Of a stretch of DNA of 10,176 nt, positions 1 through 7,091 are shown piece by piece. Origin of the DNA: an uncultured Lacibacter sp. (GTDB taxonomy: Bacteria; Bacteroidota; Bacteroidia; Chitinophagales; Chitinophagaceae); assembly GCF_946479605.1 (NCBI RefSeq), contig NZ_CAMLGT010000132.1, positions 1-10,176 of the forward strand, given 5' to 3'. Within the stretch, counting starts at the first letter, position 1, and each line of letters starts with the position of its first letter. The position numbers and the translations under genes were made by a program. The notes below the pieces were generated by a model. That model made no database searches, was not told where the DNA came from, and was given only the letters and a program-made list of their open reading frames with translations.

Positions 1-758
1 TTTTCGCTGCCCCGCTGCCGCATCCATTTCGGCAATGCATCATTGGTAAGCCAGTTACCGTTTACTTTAGGAGCAAACTGTTTGCTGTTGCTCATTGCAT
101 CAACACGAATAAAGGTTTCAATGGGTGCACCACCAATGGAAAGATTAATAAGACCGATGGGAATGTTTTCACTAGCCACAATGCTTTTTGCAAAATAATA
201 AGCAACAGCACTCATTGTCTGTACTGTTGTTGAATCGCAATGCTGCCATCCGTTCCATAAATAAAAACTGTCTTTGTTCAGGCGACGTGTGAGCGAATCG
301 GTATAAGGAACGCCATAGACATAACGACCAACAGGTGGCGGATTCATAAAGCGGATCAACCGTTGCAGCACATTGAATTTTTCTTCCTTCCAATGCATTT
401 CTTTTTTCATCGTCCATTCCATATTACTTTGCCCGGAGCAAACCCATATATCACCAATAAGAATATTTGAAAATGTAACTGCTGTATCGTTGTTGCTGAT
501 GCGAAGTGTTTGTGGCTCTGTGTTTGCTTTTTGCCTTGACAAATAAACAATCCAGGAAGAATCTTTTTCAGCAACAACAGAACGAGTGTATTTGCCTAGT
601 TTTATTTGAATTGTATTTCCGGGAATTGCTTTGCCCCATACTGCAATTGGTTTTTCTCTTTGCAAAACCATATTGCTCGAAAAAACTGTTGCCACCGACA
701 ACTGGCCGATGGCAACATAGGGAATTAAAAAAAGTAAACTGAATGACAATCTTTTCAT
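1..758 (-). CDS. Sialate O-acetylesterase family protein (SASA/SGNH hydrolase), N-terminal part, cut by window edge
   Basis: The frame stays open from the ATG at 758 to base 1, giving 252 codons without a stop. Residues 1-18 look like a signal peptide (MKRLSF, hydrophobic core, likely cut at AIG|Q), so the protein should be periplasmic. Residues 24-42 carry the usual opening of this family (VFSSNMVLQR...PIAVWGKA) at the start of a small beta domain. The nucleophile block GQSNMEW is at 109-115, making Ser111 the probable catalytic serine, and it is preceded by the typical GDIWVCS. A later segment (GLINLSIGGAPIE) matches the glycine-rich oxyanion block, with SIGGAP where many relatives have SWGGTP. 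The C-terminal Asp/His block is off the edge; full members are usually about 470-650 residues. It is the last visible gene of the operon, 54 bases after the epimerase. Context supports removal of O-acetyl groups from sialic acid, but the family also includes esterases for other acetylated sugars. Confidence 0.9.
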   Translation of the reverse strand, partial: MKRLSFSLLFLIPYVAIGQLSVATVFSSNMVLQREKPIAVWGKAIPGNTIQIKLGKYTRSVVAEKDSSWIVYLSRQKANTEPQTLRISNNDTAVTFSNILIGDIWVCSGQSNMEWTMKKEMHWKEEKFNVLQRLIRFMNPPPVGRYVYGVPYTDSLTRRLNKDSFYLWNGWQHCDSTTVQTMSAVAYYFAKSIVASENIPIGLINLSIGGAPIETFIRVDAMSNSKQFAPKVNGNWLTNDALPKWMRQRGSE

Positions 759-812
759 TGATGCGAACAATTAAAAATTGCTGTGATAAAACTATCGATT
801 AAACCTGCTTGT

Positions 813-2027
813 TTACTGCTCAACCGTATGCGCAATATTCGTTAAAGATGAAAGATGCTCATTTAATAATTGCATGCAATACCATTCCTGCCTGGGCAAA
901 TGAAACGGACCTTTAAATAAATTTCCTTTGGCTGTTTGCGCAACGCTGCCATCACGATGCAGGTAACCAAACCATTCTCCGTTTTCTTTATCGTGAAAAT
1001 GACTGTATGCATAATCATGCACCAACTTATGCCAATGCGCATATTTCTCATTGCCTGTAATTGTATAGGCCAGCAAGGTTGCAATGATCACTTCGTTGTG
1101 TGGCCACCAGAATTTCATATCCTGCCAGTATTCCTGTACCGGTTTGTTGTACACATCACGGAAATACAAAATACCGCCGTGTTCTTTATCCCATCCTCGC
1201 TCCCACATATAGTCGAGCATTTTACAACCGAGTGCAATCAGGTGCGGATCGTTGTTGCGATGTTTTGCTTCGTGTAAAATAAACCATGCTCCTTCAATGG
1301 CATGACCAGGATTGAGTGTACGTCCATCAATATGATCGATGATGCTGCCATCGGGCGCCACTTGTTCCATCACACACTGGATATCATCCTTTACAAAATA
1401 GGTTTCAATCTCACTGATCCATTTGCTGATCCATTCATCGCAACGCTCATCGCCAATCAATTCTCTTAATTGTTGCGCTGTATTGGTCATGATCATGGGT
1501 ACACCAATACCACGTGTGGGTCTTGTGCCGGTAAATTTTGGCAACAGTTTTTTTTCTCCGCTTGCGTATGCAATACACTCACCAAATACTCTTCTTGCAT
1601 TGGCCGCCGCTTCTGCACTGCCACTTGCTTTGGCATAAGCTGCAGCAGCAATTACATAAAATGTTTCGGAAAAGAAGTAACGGCGTTTACGTATCGGCTG
1701 CCCATCACGTGTTACATGAAAGAACATTTGTCCATCGGAATCAAAACAATGATTGTTTAAAAACTCATAGCCAAGTTTTGCACCATCCAACCACTCTTGT
1801 TTTTGTTCAACTGTATTGTACAGGGTTGATAGAAGCCATGTAGCTCTGCCCTGTATCCACACCGCCTTGTCATCGTCAATGAGTGAACCATCTGAATCAC
1901 GCATCAATAAAAAACCCCCATGTTCTGTATCGAACGAACGGGGAAACCAAAACGGAACAGTATCGTTCAACAACTGGTTACTGTAAAACTGTTGCAGAGC
2001 AATCAATTCATTTTTTGAATAAGCCAT
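813..2027 (-). CDS. nanE: N-acylglucosamine 2-epimerase (AGE / renin-binding protein family), ManNAc to GlcNAc
   Basis: A 404-residue cytoplasmic protein with no signal peptide, of the usual length for the (alpha/alpha)6-barrel AGE family (about 390-420). Family marks in order are WIQGRATW (57-64), RKRRYFFSETFYVIAA (113-128), NPGHAIEGAW (239-248), FWWPHNE (306-312) and GPFHLPRQEWY (373-383). By comparison with the cyanobacterial and pig enzymes, the expected active-site residues are Arg61, His242, Glu312 and His376. All are present and in the expected spacing. The reaction is reversible 2-epimerization of N-acetylmannosamine to N-acetylglucosamine, which lets Bacteroidota use GlcNAc directly instead of the ManNAc-6-phosphate route of E. 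coli. The symbol follows Bacteroides usage and does not mean the unrelated enterobacterial ManNAc-6-P epimerase. It starts 8 bases after the sialidase stop. Cellobiose epimerases are relatives, but the neighbours and motifs favour N-acyl sugars. Confidence 0.93.
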   Translation of the reverse strand: MAYSKNELIALQQFYSNQLLNDTVPFWFPRSFDTEHGGFLLMRDSDGSLIDDDKAVWIQGRATWLLSTLYNTVEQKQEWLDGAKLGYEFLNNHCFDSDGQMFFHVTRDGQPIRKRRYFFSETFYVIAAAAYAKASGSAEAAANARRVFGECIAYASGEKKLLPKFTGTRPTRGIGVPMIMTNTAQQLRELIGDERCDEWISKWISEIETYFVKDDIQCVMEQVAPDGSIIDHIDGRTLNPGHAIEGAWFILHEAKHRNNDPHLIALGCKMLDYMWERGWDKEHGGILYFRDVYNKPVQEYWQDMKFWWPHNEVIIATLLAYTITGNEKYAHWHKLVHDYAYSHFHDKENGEWFGYLHRDGSVAQTAKGNLFKGPFHLPRQEWYCMQLLNEHLSSLTNIAHTVEQ

Positions 2028-2035
2028 CGAACTAT

Positions 2036-3622
2036 TTATTTAATGATATCGCTTACAGGAATAGAAATAAAATACATGGCACCTGTTCCTTCGTAAAACA
2101 AGCCAAGGGTATGATCATTAATTTTCGAAAGCACGGAATAGCCCCAGCTTCCTCTTGCATCGATCAGCAATTCATTTGCTGGTAACCATGTTTCACCCAT
2201 ATCAAGACTTGCTTTTACTGTTGTGTTGATCCTTGCACGATCAGAATTTACATTGCTGAAGAACAACACATCTTTCATCTGTCCTTTCACATTCACTCTT
2301 GCCTTAATAATACTTGCCTGGCAAACAGGATCAGGCAAAGCTTCGTATGATGTGGCATGCTCTGTCCATGTTTGTCCCATATCTGTTGTTGTGGCAACAC
2401 TTCTGTAACGTCCACGGTTATCACGCATATTCAACATTAATGTACCCGGAGTTGTTTCTACAACCTGCGCTTCAGTAGTATTACTTTTTGCACCCACGCC
2501 ACTCTTCCAAGTTTTACCATGATCGTTGCTGTAGATGATGGATGAATGTGGAATGCCAACGGATGAAGGTTTTGTTGTTTCATCCCAGTATTGCGATGGA
2601 AAAACAAGCGTTCCATTTTGCATGGCAATTCCATTACCTGGACCATTAAAATATAAATGCCAAGCAGGATTTTTTATCTGTTCAGTAATGCTGTAAGGTT
2701 TGCTCCAGGTAACACCGTCATCATCGCTGCTCACTAAAACAAACTGTCCGGTAGTATCAGGAGATAAACCCGGCTTTGAACCGGCAATGGAACGATTACC
2801 TTTGCTCCACAATGCAGCCACCCATAATTTTTTTGTAACAGGATCGAAGAGAATTGCAGGATCGCCAATACCATTATTTTCATGAGGCTCACCCATGTCC
2901 ATAATAATTTTCATTGGCTCCCATGTTTGCCCTCCATCGGTACTGCGGCTCATACCCACATCAATATTCGCCGGTAAATCTCCGCTGTGTTTGTACCGAA
3001 TATCATAAACGGTAATTAAAGTGCCCTTATCAGTGGTGATCATACCGGGTATACGATAGGAGTGAACATTATCTTCACCTGCCAAACGAACCGCATCTGC
3101 AATACGATGTATGTTAGAAGTTTTTACAGTAGCTGAGCTTGCTTTTTCAACAACAAGATGCTTTTCATTCTTTGCAGTGACTAACTGTGTTGCTTTGGCA
3201 AAAAACTTAGTGCCCACCTTTGCATTGTCCTTCAACTTTACAGAAACAAGCAGGTTAACAATACCCGGCTTTACCGCCAGATCAACTGGCAACAGCGTTG
3301 TAGTTGAAATAGTTTCTGTTGATGTAAGCAATACTGCCGATTTATTCAATACTGTTTCTGTGTTTGCATTGTAAAGCTCCAGCTTAGCAATTGAAGCAAC
3401 AGCAACTTTATCAAAACTTAACTGCAGTTGTTTGTACGTCACCGTTTTTCCTGCAGGCACATAAACACGAATCTGAATCAGCAAATTCTGATCAACTCTT
3501 TTTACAGCTGGCACTACCGGTGAGATAGCTGTAATTTTTACTGTCGTTTTGCTTTGCGCAAATACAGCTGGCATTGCCATTACTAATAACACAACGAAAA
3601 AATAAAATCTTCTTTTGTTCAT
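2036..3622 (-). CDS. nanH: Exo-alpha-sialidase (neuraminidase, GH33) with signal peptide
   Basis: 528 residues. A signal peptide covers 1-22 (MNKRRF, hydrophobic run, likely cut at VFA|QS); no lipobox cysteine follows. Residues about 25-165 form a beta-rich domain resembling the N-terminal accessory domain of Bacteroides BNR sialidases. The six-bladed propeller covers about 170-528. It contains YRIP (189-192) with Arg190, acid/base candidate Asp215 in the DIRYKHSGD stretch, Glu384 (TTEAQ), Arg400 (NMRD), Arg462 (DRAR) and nucleophile candidate Tyr495 (WGYS). The spacings Arg190-Asp215 (25) and Glu384-Arg400 (16) match those in clostridial NanI. Five Asp boxes (SxDxGxTW) lie at about 225-234, 298-306, 365-372, 412-419 and 472-479. 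It releases terminal sialic acid from glycoconjugates in the periplasm or outside the cell. It starts 17 bases after the transporter gene; the start is supported by the signal peptide directly after it. Confidence 0.96.
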   Translation of the reverse strand: MNKRRFYFFVVLLVMAMPAVFAQSKTTVKITAISPVVPAVKRVDQNLLIQIRVYVPAGKTVTYKQLQLSFDKVAVASIAKLELYNANTETVLNKSAVLLTSTETISTTTLLPVDLAVKPGIVNLLVSVKLKDNAKVGTKFFAKATQLVTAKNEKHLVVEKASSATVKTSNIHRIADAVRLAGEDNVHSYRIPGMITTDKGTLITVYDIRYKHSGDLPANIDVGMSRSTDGGQTWEPMKIIMDMGEPHENNGIGDPAILFDPVTKKLWVAALWSKGNRSIAGSKPGLSPDTTGQFVLVSSDDDGVTWSKPYSITEQIKNPAWHLYFNGPGNGIAMQNGTLVFPSQYWDETTKPSSVGIPHSSIIYSNDHGKTWKSGVGAKSNTTEAQVVETTPGTLMLNMRDNRGRYRSVATTTDMGQTWTEHATSYEALPDPVCQASIIKARVNVKGQMKDVLFFSNVNSDRARINTTVKASLDMGETWLPANELLIDARGSWGYSVLSKINDHTLGLFYEGTGAMYFISIPVSDIIK

Positions 3623-3639
3623 ATCAATCGTTTAACTGA

Positions 3640-4902
3640 TTATTCTATGCTTGCAGATTTTGGTCTGAGGAACAGCAGCTGCACAATCAATGCAACCAGC
3701 ACAATGCCGCTCAACATGGCAAAACTTTTCCCAAGGTTTCCTGCATCTGTTGATTTACCCAGTAAATCGGTAATGAATGCACCTGCAAACACGCCCACCA
3801 TATTCATCAAACCATAAGCTGTTGCCCTGTACTTTGATGAAACAAACTGACAAAGGATGGGCATATTGTTCGCATCAAACATACCAAAGCCAAAACCAAA
3901 ACAAAATGCTGCACCAATAACACTGAACAGCGAATGACCAAAACCAATAAACAACAAAGCAGGAATGGTCAATGACAAACCAATAGCACTTGTGTAAATC
4001 CGTCCACGGATATTACTTTGTACCCAACGATCAGATAAAATGCCGCCAACGATGACACCAATAAAAGATGACGCTGCAATGGTAATAGTTGACAGTGGCC
4101 CTGCTTTCGACATATCGATCTGTAAACTATCTGCAAACAAAGTAGGCAGCCAGTTCTTTACTCCCCAACCGGGTAAACTTGGAACAGCGAAATATAATAA
4201 AATGATCCAGAAAGAAATATTACTGAAGAGTAAGGCCAATCCTTTTGTAACTGATGGCTTTTTTGTTTCGCTTCGTTCAACTCTAATTGACTTTTTCTCT
4301 CTTAGAAAAATCATCAATACAATTGCATACAAGATACCGATCAATCCAAACGTATGAAACGCTGTTGTCCATGAGAATGCTGATGCAATGGTTGCACCAA
4401 ATCCACCCAATGCCTGGCCCATGTACAAGCCCGTCATATGAATACCAATAGCGAGTGATCTTGTTTTATCACTGTGATAATCGGCAATAAGTGCAAGGCC
4501 TGCAGGAATATAAAGAGCCTCACTAACGCCCATCGCTGCACGAAGCCAATAAAGTTGTGTAAAATTTTGTGCATAGCCCATGGCTAATGTTACGGCACTC
4601 CAAACAAACAGGCTTACAACAATCAACCATTTACGGTTGATGCGATCAGCGATCATACCGGCAACGGGACTCATAAAGCCATAGATCCATAAAAAAATTG
4701 CCATCAAACGCCCGAAGTTGGTAGCCGTTTGCAGTTCCGCAATATCCAGCATCATTGATGGCTTCATTGTGCTGAGCATTTGCCTGTCCATATAATTTAG
4801 CAGAGCCACTACCCAAAGTAAACCAACAACAATCCACGGATAAACCCCTCCGCCCCTTAATGGGGACTTTGAAGTATGCTGATTGTTTGTAATACTCATC
4901 AT
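3640..4902 (-). CDS. nanT: MFS sugar-acid transporter, probable sialic acid permease (NanT-like)
   Basis: 420 residues with about 12 hydrophobic segments, an inner-membrane carrier. Segment 1 ends in NYMDRQ (36-41), typical of the anion:cation symporter branch of the MFS. The motif-A loop is GMIADRINRK (82-91), and a second, degenerate copy is GGILSDRW (286-293). A charged cytoplasmic loop at about 201-220 separates the two six-helix halves. Context makes Neu5Ac the likely substrate: the gene lies between a mutarotase and a sialidase in a lyase/epimerase operon, and a Bacteroides fragilis sialic acid locus also uses an MFS NanT. Sequence alone does not fix the substrate; hexuronate carriers share the same motifs. 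The start is one of two adjacent ATGs at 4902/4899, five bases after the nanM stop, so coupled translation is plausible. The first 20 residues (with KSPLRGGG) and the VERSET stretch in the central loop look like small repeat inserts, described separately. Confidence 0.88.
   Translation of the reverse strand: MMSITNNQHTSKSPLRGGGVYPWIVVGLLWVVALLNYMDRQMLSTMKPSMMLDIAELQTATNFGRLMAIFLWIYGFMSPVAGMIADRINRKWLIVVSLFVWSAVTLAMGYAQNFTQLYWLRAAMGVSEALYIPAGLALIADYHSDKTRSLAIGIHMTGLYMGQALGGFGATIASAFSWTTAFHTFGLIGILYAIVLMIFLREKKSIRVERSETKKPSVTKGLALLFSNISFWIILLYFAVPSLPGWGVKNWLPTLFADSLQIDMSKAGPLSTITIAASSFIGVIVGGILSDRWVQSNIRGRIYTSAIGLSLTIPALLFIGFGHSLFSVIGAAFCFGFGFGMFDANNMPILCQFVSSKYRATAYGLMNMVGVFAGAFITDLLGKSTDAGNLGKSFAMLSGIVLVALIVQLLFLRPKSASIE
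4264..4284 (-). repeat. Short repeat-like insert encoding RVERSET in the central loop of the MFS transporter
   Basis: On the minus strand the bases read approximately AGAGTTGAACGAAGCGAAAC and encode RVERSET (residues 207-213). This is a charged stretch in the cytoplasmic loop between helices 6 and 7. The wording resembles the GTTGAACGAAGC-type dispersed elements I recall from Bacteroidota genomes, which often leave a 'VERS' peptide signature. There is only one copy in this window, so the repeat status is inference. Confidence 0.3.
4845..4872 (-). repeat. G-rich palindromic repeat-like insert at the 5' end of the MFS transporter gene
   Basis: The minus strand holds GTCCCCATTAAGGGGCGGAG followed by further Gs. 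CCCC (minus strand) pairs with GGGG across five bases, and a second G run follows. It encodes SKSPLRGGG (residues 11-19), just before the first membrane helix. Runs of this kind stand out from the AT-rich surroundings and resemble the CCCC/GGGG dispersed repeats common between genes in Bacteroidota. With a single copy here, repeat identity is inferred from appearance. Confidence 0.4.
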
Positions 4903-4907
4903 GGATT

Positions 4908-6041
4908 TTACTTCTTAATTTTTGCAACAAGTATATGTGGCGATCTTACACCTGCTTTTATTTCACCACTAGGCAGAATAAAACAATCCTTCCATTGAAC
5001 TGCCGTTGTGGTTACGGGAGTTGCATAAGGCAGTTCACCAACAACATCCCAACGGTTAGTGACAATATTGTATGAAAGTATTTCTTTGCTGAAACCAGGA
5101 TGTACTGTTTGCAGCTTTGCTTTTTCTTCTGTTAAACGTTGTTTCTCGTTTTCGTCTTTGCTGTTGTTGATAGCCGCAATTAATTGTTCTGTGCGATGAA
5201 AGGTTGTGCCTTTATCGCCAGCAAACAACAGTAATTTATTTTGATAAACAGCGCCAGTACCCGCACTTAAAGCGTAAGGCAGGGGTTGTTTTTCTGTCCA
5301 CTGGTTTGTTTGGATATTAAATTCAAAAACGGAGCTGTACAGATCGCTGATGCCACTGCTGGTTTTCTTTCGTCCGCCAACAAGAAACAACGTACTTTCT
5401 TTTTCCAGCAACACTGCATGCGATACAGGTTGAGGAAGTTGTGGCAATTGCTTCCAGTCTGCTGCTGTGTTATTGAGATCGAGTACTAAAAACTGACTAC
5501 TTGCTTCAGTTACCGTTTCACCCCCAGCCAAATAAATTTTTTCTTCTTTTACTGTAATTGATGCATTAGTAATTGCATAAGGAAGATCGGGTAATGCTGT
5601 TGTTGAAACGGTTGCATTCTCAATTGTAAGCAGGTAAACTTTTCTACTGGGACCGTTTTCATTTTCACCACCGGCAAACACAATTCCTTTTGCAGTGGTG
5701 CAGCTTGCAGCATACGCAATAGAAAAGGATAATTTGCTTTTTTGCTGCAATACAAAACGGTTTCCCTTTTTTATGTACACATACACATCATCGTAGTATT
5801 TTTTCTTACCCCCATTCCAGGGCATAGCCACGGGAAAGTTAGCGCCACCGGCAATAAGTAATTTATTATTATGTACACCAGCAACCATCCCGGCAAAGCC
5901 TAATGAAGTTTGCCCGTTGCCGGCAACAGGCAGCTCAGCTGCAATCGTCCATTGCAGTTTCAGCTCCTGTTTTTTTTGTGCATGTATCGCTGCAGTAAAA
6001 AACATGAGTAAGAAGAAAAGTGATATGTACAAGCGGTTCAT
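4908..6041 (-). CDS. nanM: N-acetylneuraminate mutarotase, cyclically permuted kelch family (NanM-type)
   Basis: 377 residues, similar in length to E. coli NanM (368). The signal peptide is 1-21 (MNRLYI, hydrophobic core, AIHA|Q), so it acts in the periplasm. Kelch-type repeats are seen as double-glycine turns at LLIAGGANFP (62-70), FAGGENENG (122-130), LAGGETV (171-177) and LVGGRKK (220-226), plus FAGDKG (273-278). Strong family marks are PWNGGKK (74-80) after the first GG, and the C-terminal PSGEIKAGVRSPHI (357-370). A charged helical insert at about 282-315 interrupts the propeller, as in NanM. Known role: speeding interconversion of alpha-Neu5Ac, as freed by sialidase, and the beta form preferred in solution and by transporters. 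It begins 6 bases after the lyase stop and ends 5 bases before the transporter, so translation of the three is probably coupled. I assign it to the 'cyclically permuted mutarotase' family from memory of its C-terminal signature. Confidence 0.93.
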   Translation of the reverse strand: MNRLYISLFFLLMFFTAAIHAQKKQELKLQWTIAAELPVAGNGQTSLGFAGMVAGVHNNKLLIAGGANFPVAMPWNGGKKKYYDDVYVYIKKGNRFVLQQKSKLSFSIAYAASCTTAKGIVFAGGENENGPSRKVYLLTIENATVSTTALPDLPYAITNASITVKEEKIYLAGGETVTEASSQFLVLDLNNTAADWKQLPQLPQPVSHAVLLEKESTLFLVGGRKKTSSGISDLYSSVFEFNIQTNQWTEKQPLPYALSAGTGAVYQNKLLLFAGDKGTTFHRTEQLIAAINNSKDENEKQRLTEEKAKLQTVHPGFSKEILSYNIVTNRWDVVGELPYATPVTTTAVQWKDCFILPSGEIKAGVRSPHILVAKIKK

Positions 6042-6047
6042 TATCGT

Positions 6048-6989
6048 TTAAACATTCACGGCAGGTTGTAAGCGTGATGAAAAATGCGCAAACCCGATCT
6101 GTTCTGTATCTTTTTTAAATAGTTCAAATTCTGTTGCCGTCATATTTTTTACAGGTAATCGAAACTCCCCACAATCTATACCAAGTACTTTCATATAAGC
6201 TTTGCCTGTTGCAATACCACCGTACTTTCCCAGTAAAGTAATCATATCAATGGACTTTTGCTGCAATGCATTCGCTGTTTTCAAATCACCATTATTAAAT
6301 GCATCAATCAGATCGTAGTACAAAGGTGCAGCATAATTAAACGTGCTTCCAACGGATGCTTTTGTACCTAATGCCAATGCAGGTAACATATTTTCGTCTC
6401 TGCCCCACAGCATATCATACTTACCATCTTTAAAGTTCATACAGGAAAGAAAATCCATAAAGTCTTCATGTGTGTATTTGATACCTGCAAAGTTCGGAAT
6501 CAATTCATCTACTGCTTTCAGTAATTCAATCATAGGGAAACCAACGCCCGTCAACACAGGAATATGATAATAGTAAAACGGCATATCGGGCACCATTGAA
6601 GCTACTTCACTGCAGGCCTTTGCCAGCATTTCAACTGAAGCTGGTTTAAAATAAAAAGGAGCCGTAAAAGAAATTGCATCCAATCCTATTTGCTGTGCAT
6701 GCAGTGCAAGCTCTTTACAATCGGTTAAACAAGTTCCACCAAGTAACGGCATCACAATAAAATCTGCATCATTTTTCGTTACGGCAGCCCATGCTTCTGC
6801 CACGGCTTTCTTTTCAATTAATGATAAAGAAACGCCTTCGCCTGTTGATCCGCAAATGAACGCTCCTTTTACGCCGTTTGCTTTCAACATTTCATAATAG
6901 GCAGGAATAATTGCAACATTAAGCGAACCATCTTTGTGCATGGGTGTAAATGGTGCGGCAATCAATCCTTCTAAATATTTTCTGTTCAT
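6048..6989 (-). CDS. nanA: N-acetylneuraminate lyase (DHDPS/NAL aldolase superfamily)
   Basis: A 313-residue cytoplasmic TIM-barrel class I aldolase. Numbering from an in-frame GTG two codons upstream (6995), the carboxylate-binding GSTGEG is at 49-54 (Ser50, Thr51), the catalytic Tyr143 is in YYYHIP, and the Schiff-base Lys173 is in GIKYTHED. GRDEN (198-202) corresponds to the substrate-binding Asp-Glu pair of E. coli NanA, and ASVGSTFNY (213-221) to its GIGSTYN. This Asp-Glu pair and the YYYHIP form separate it from dihydrodipicolinate synthase. It cleaves Neu5Ac to ManNAc and pyruvate. Bacteroides papers call it nanL. I prefer the ATG at 6989 because the GTG would add only two residues (M/V-N) and neither has a Shine-Dalgarno site. 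It follows a hairpin after susD and is tightly joined to nanM downstream. Confidence 0.95.
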   Translation of the reverse strand: MNRKYLEGLIAAPFTPMHKDGSLNVAIIPAYYEMLKANGVKGAFICGSTGEGVSLSLIEKKAVAEAWAAVTKNDADFIVMPLLGGTCLTDCKELALHAQQIGLDAISFTAPFYFKPASVEMLAKACSEVASMVPDMPFYYYHIPVLTGVGFPMIELLKAVDELIPNFAGIKYTHEDFMDFLSCMNFKDGKYDMLWGRDENMLPALALGTKASVGSTFNYAAPLYYDLIDAFNNGDLKTANALQQKSIDMITLLGKYGGIATGKAYMKVLGIDCGEFRLPVKNMTATEFELFKKDTEQIGFAHFSSRLQPAVNV

Positions 6990-7020
6990 ATTCACAAGTT
7001 CTAAAAATTAGATAACATTT

Positions 7021-7050
7021 TTTAAAACCGGGAGTAAGACTACTCCCGGG
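7021..7050 (-). terminator. Intercistronic hairpin with short T run between the susD-like gene and the lyase gene
   Basis: Bases 7028-7036 and 7041-7049 form a perfect 9-base-pair inverted repeat (CCGGGAGTA on each strand) around a 4-base loop. Read along transcription, the stem is followed at once by TTTTAAA. The stem is GC-rich in an AT-rich gap and lies 42 bases after the susD-like stop. The T run is short, so it may be a leaky terminator or an RNA-stabilising end rather than a full stop. Such an element would make the transporter pair more abundant than the downstream enzymes. Confidence 0.6.
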
Positions 7051-7091
7051 TAAACTAACTGCTGATTATTACTAACTAAACGATTGCAGAT

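Noticed and set aside
172..417. An 81-codon minus-strand frame near the left edge
   Set aside because: It is the shifted frame of the esterase gene; the correct frame runs through it from 758 to base 1 and carries GQSNMEW.
506..742. A 78-codon plus-strand frame near the left edge
   Set aside because: It is antisense to the esterase signal peptide and N-terminal domain and has no recognisable feature.
759..812. Small inverted repeat CAATT-AAA-AATTG in the gap before the esterase gene
   Set aside because: It is only a 5-bp AT-rich stem with no T run after it, not enough to call a terminator or operator.
936..2185. Several plus-strand open frames of 60-113 codons opposite the epimerase and sialidase genes
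   Set aside because: They are antisense to strongly recognisable genes, have no family-like sequence, and overlap each other in several frames.
3623..6050. A shared TTAAACGAT stretch just before the sialidase and mutarotase starts
   Set aside because: There are only two copies, and in both the TAA is part of or close to the upstream gene's end; chance is the simplest explanation.
6048..6989. Dihydrodipicolinate synthase (dapA) as the identity of the aldolase
   Set aside because: The YYYHIP and GRDEN motifs and the sialidase/mutarotase/epimerase neighbours fit N-acetylneuraminate lyase better.
6990..7027. A possible internal promoter before the lyase gene (TAATTTTT near a Bacteroidota TAnnTTTG -7 box)
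   Set aside because: The final G is missing, no convincing -33 TTTG at proper spacing was found, and such AT-rich matches are expected by chance.
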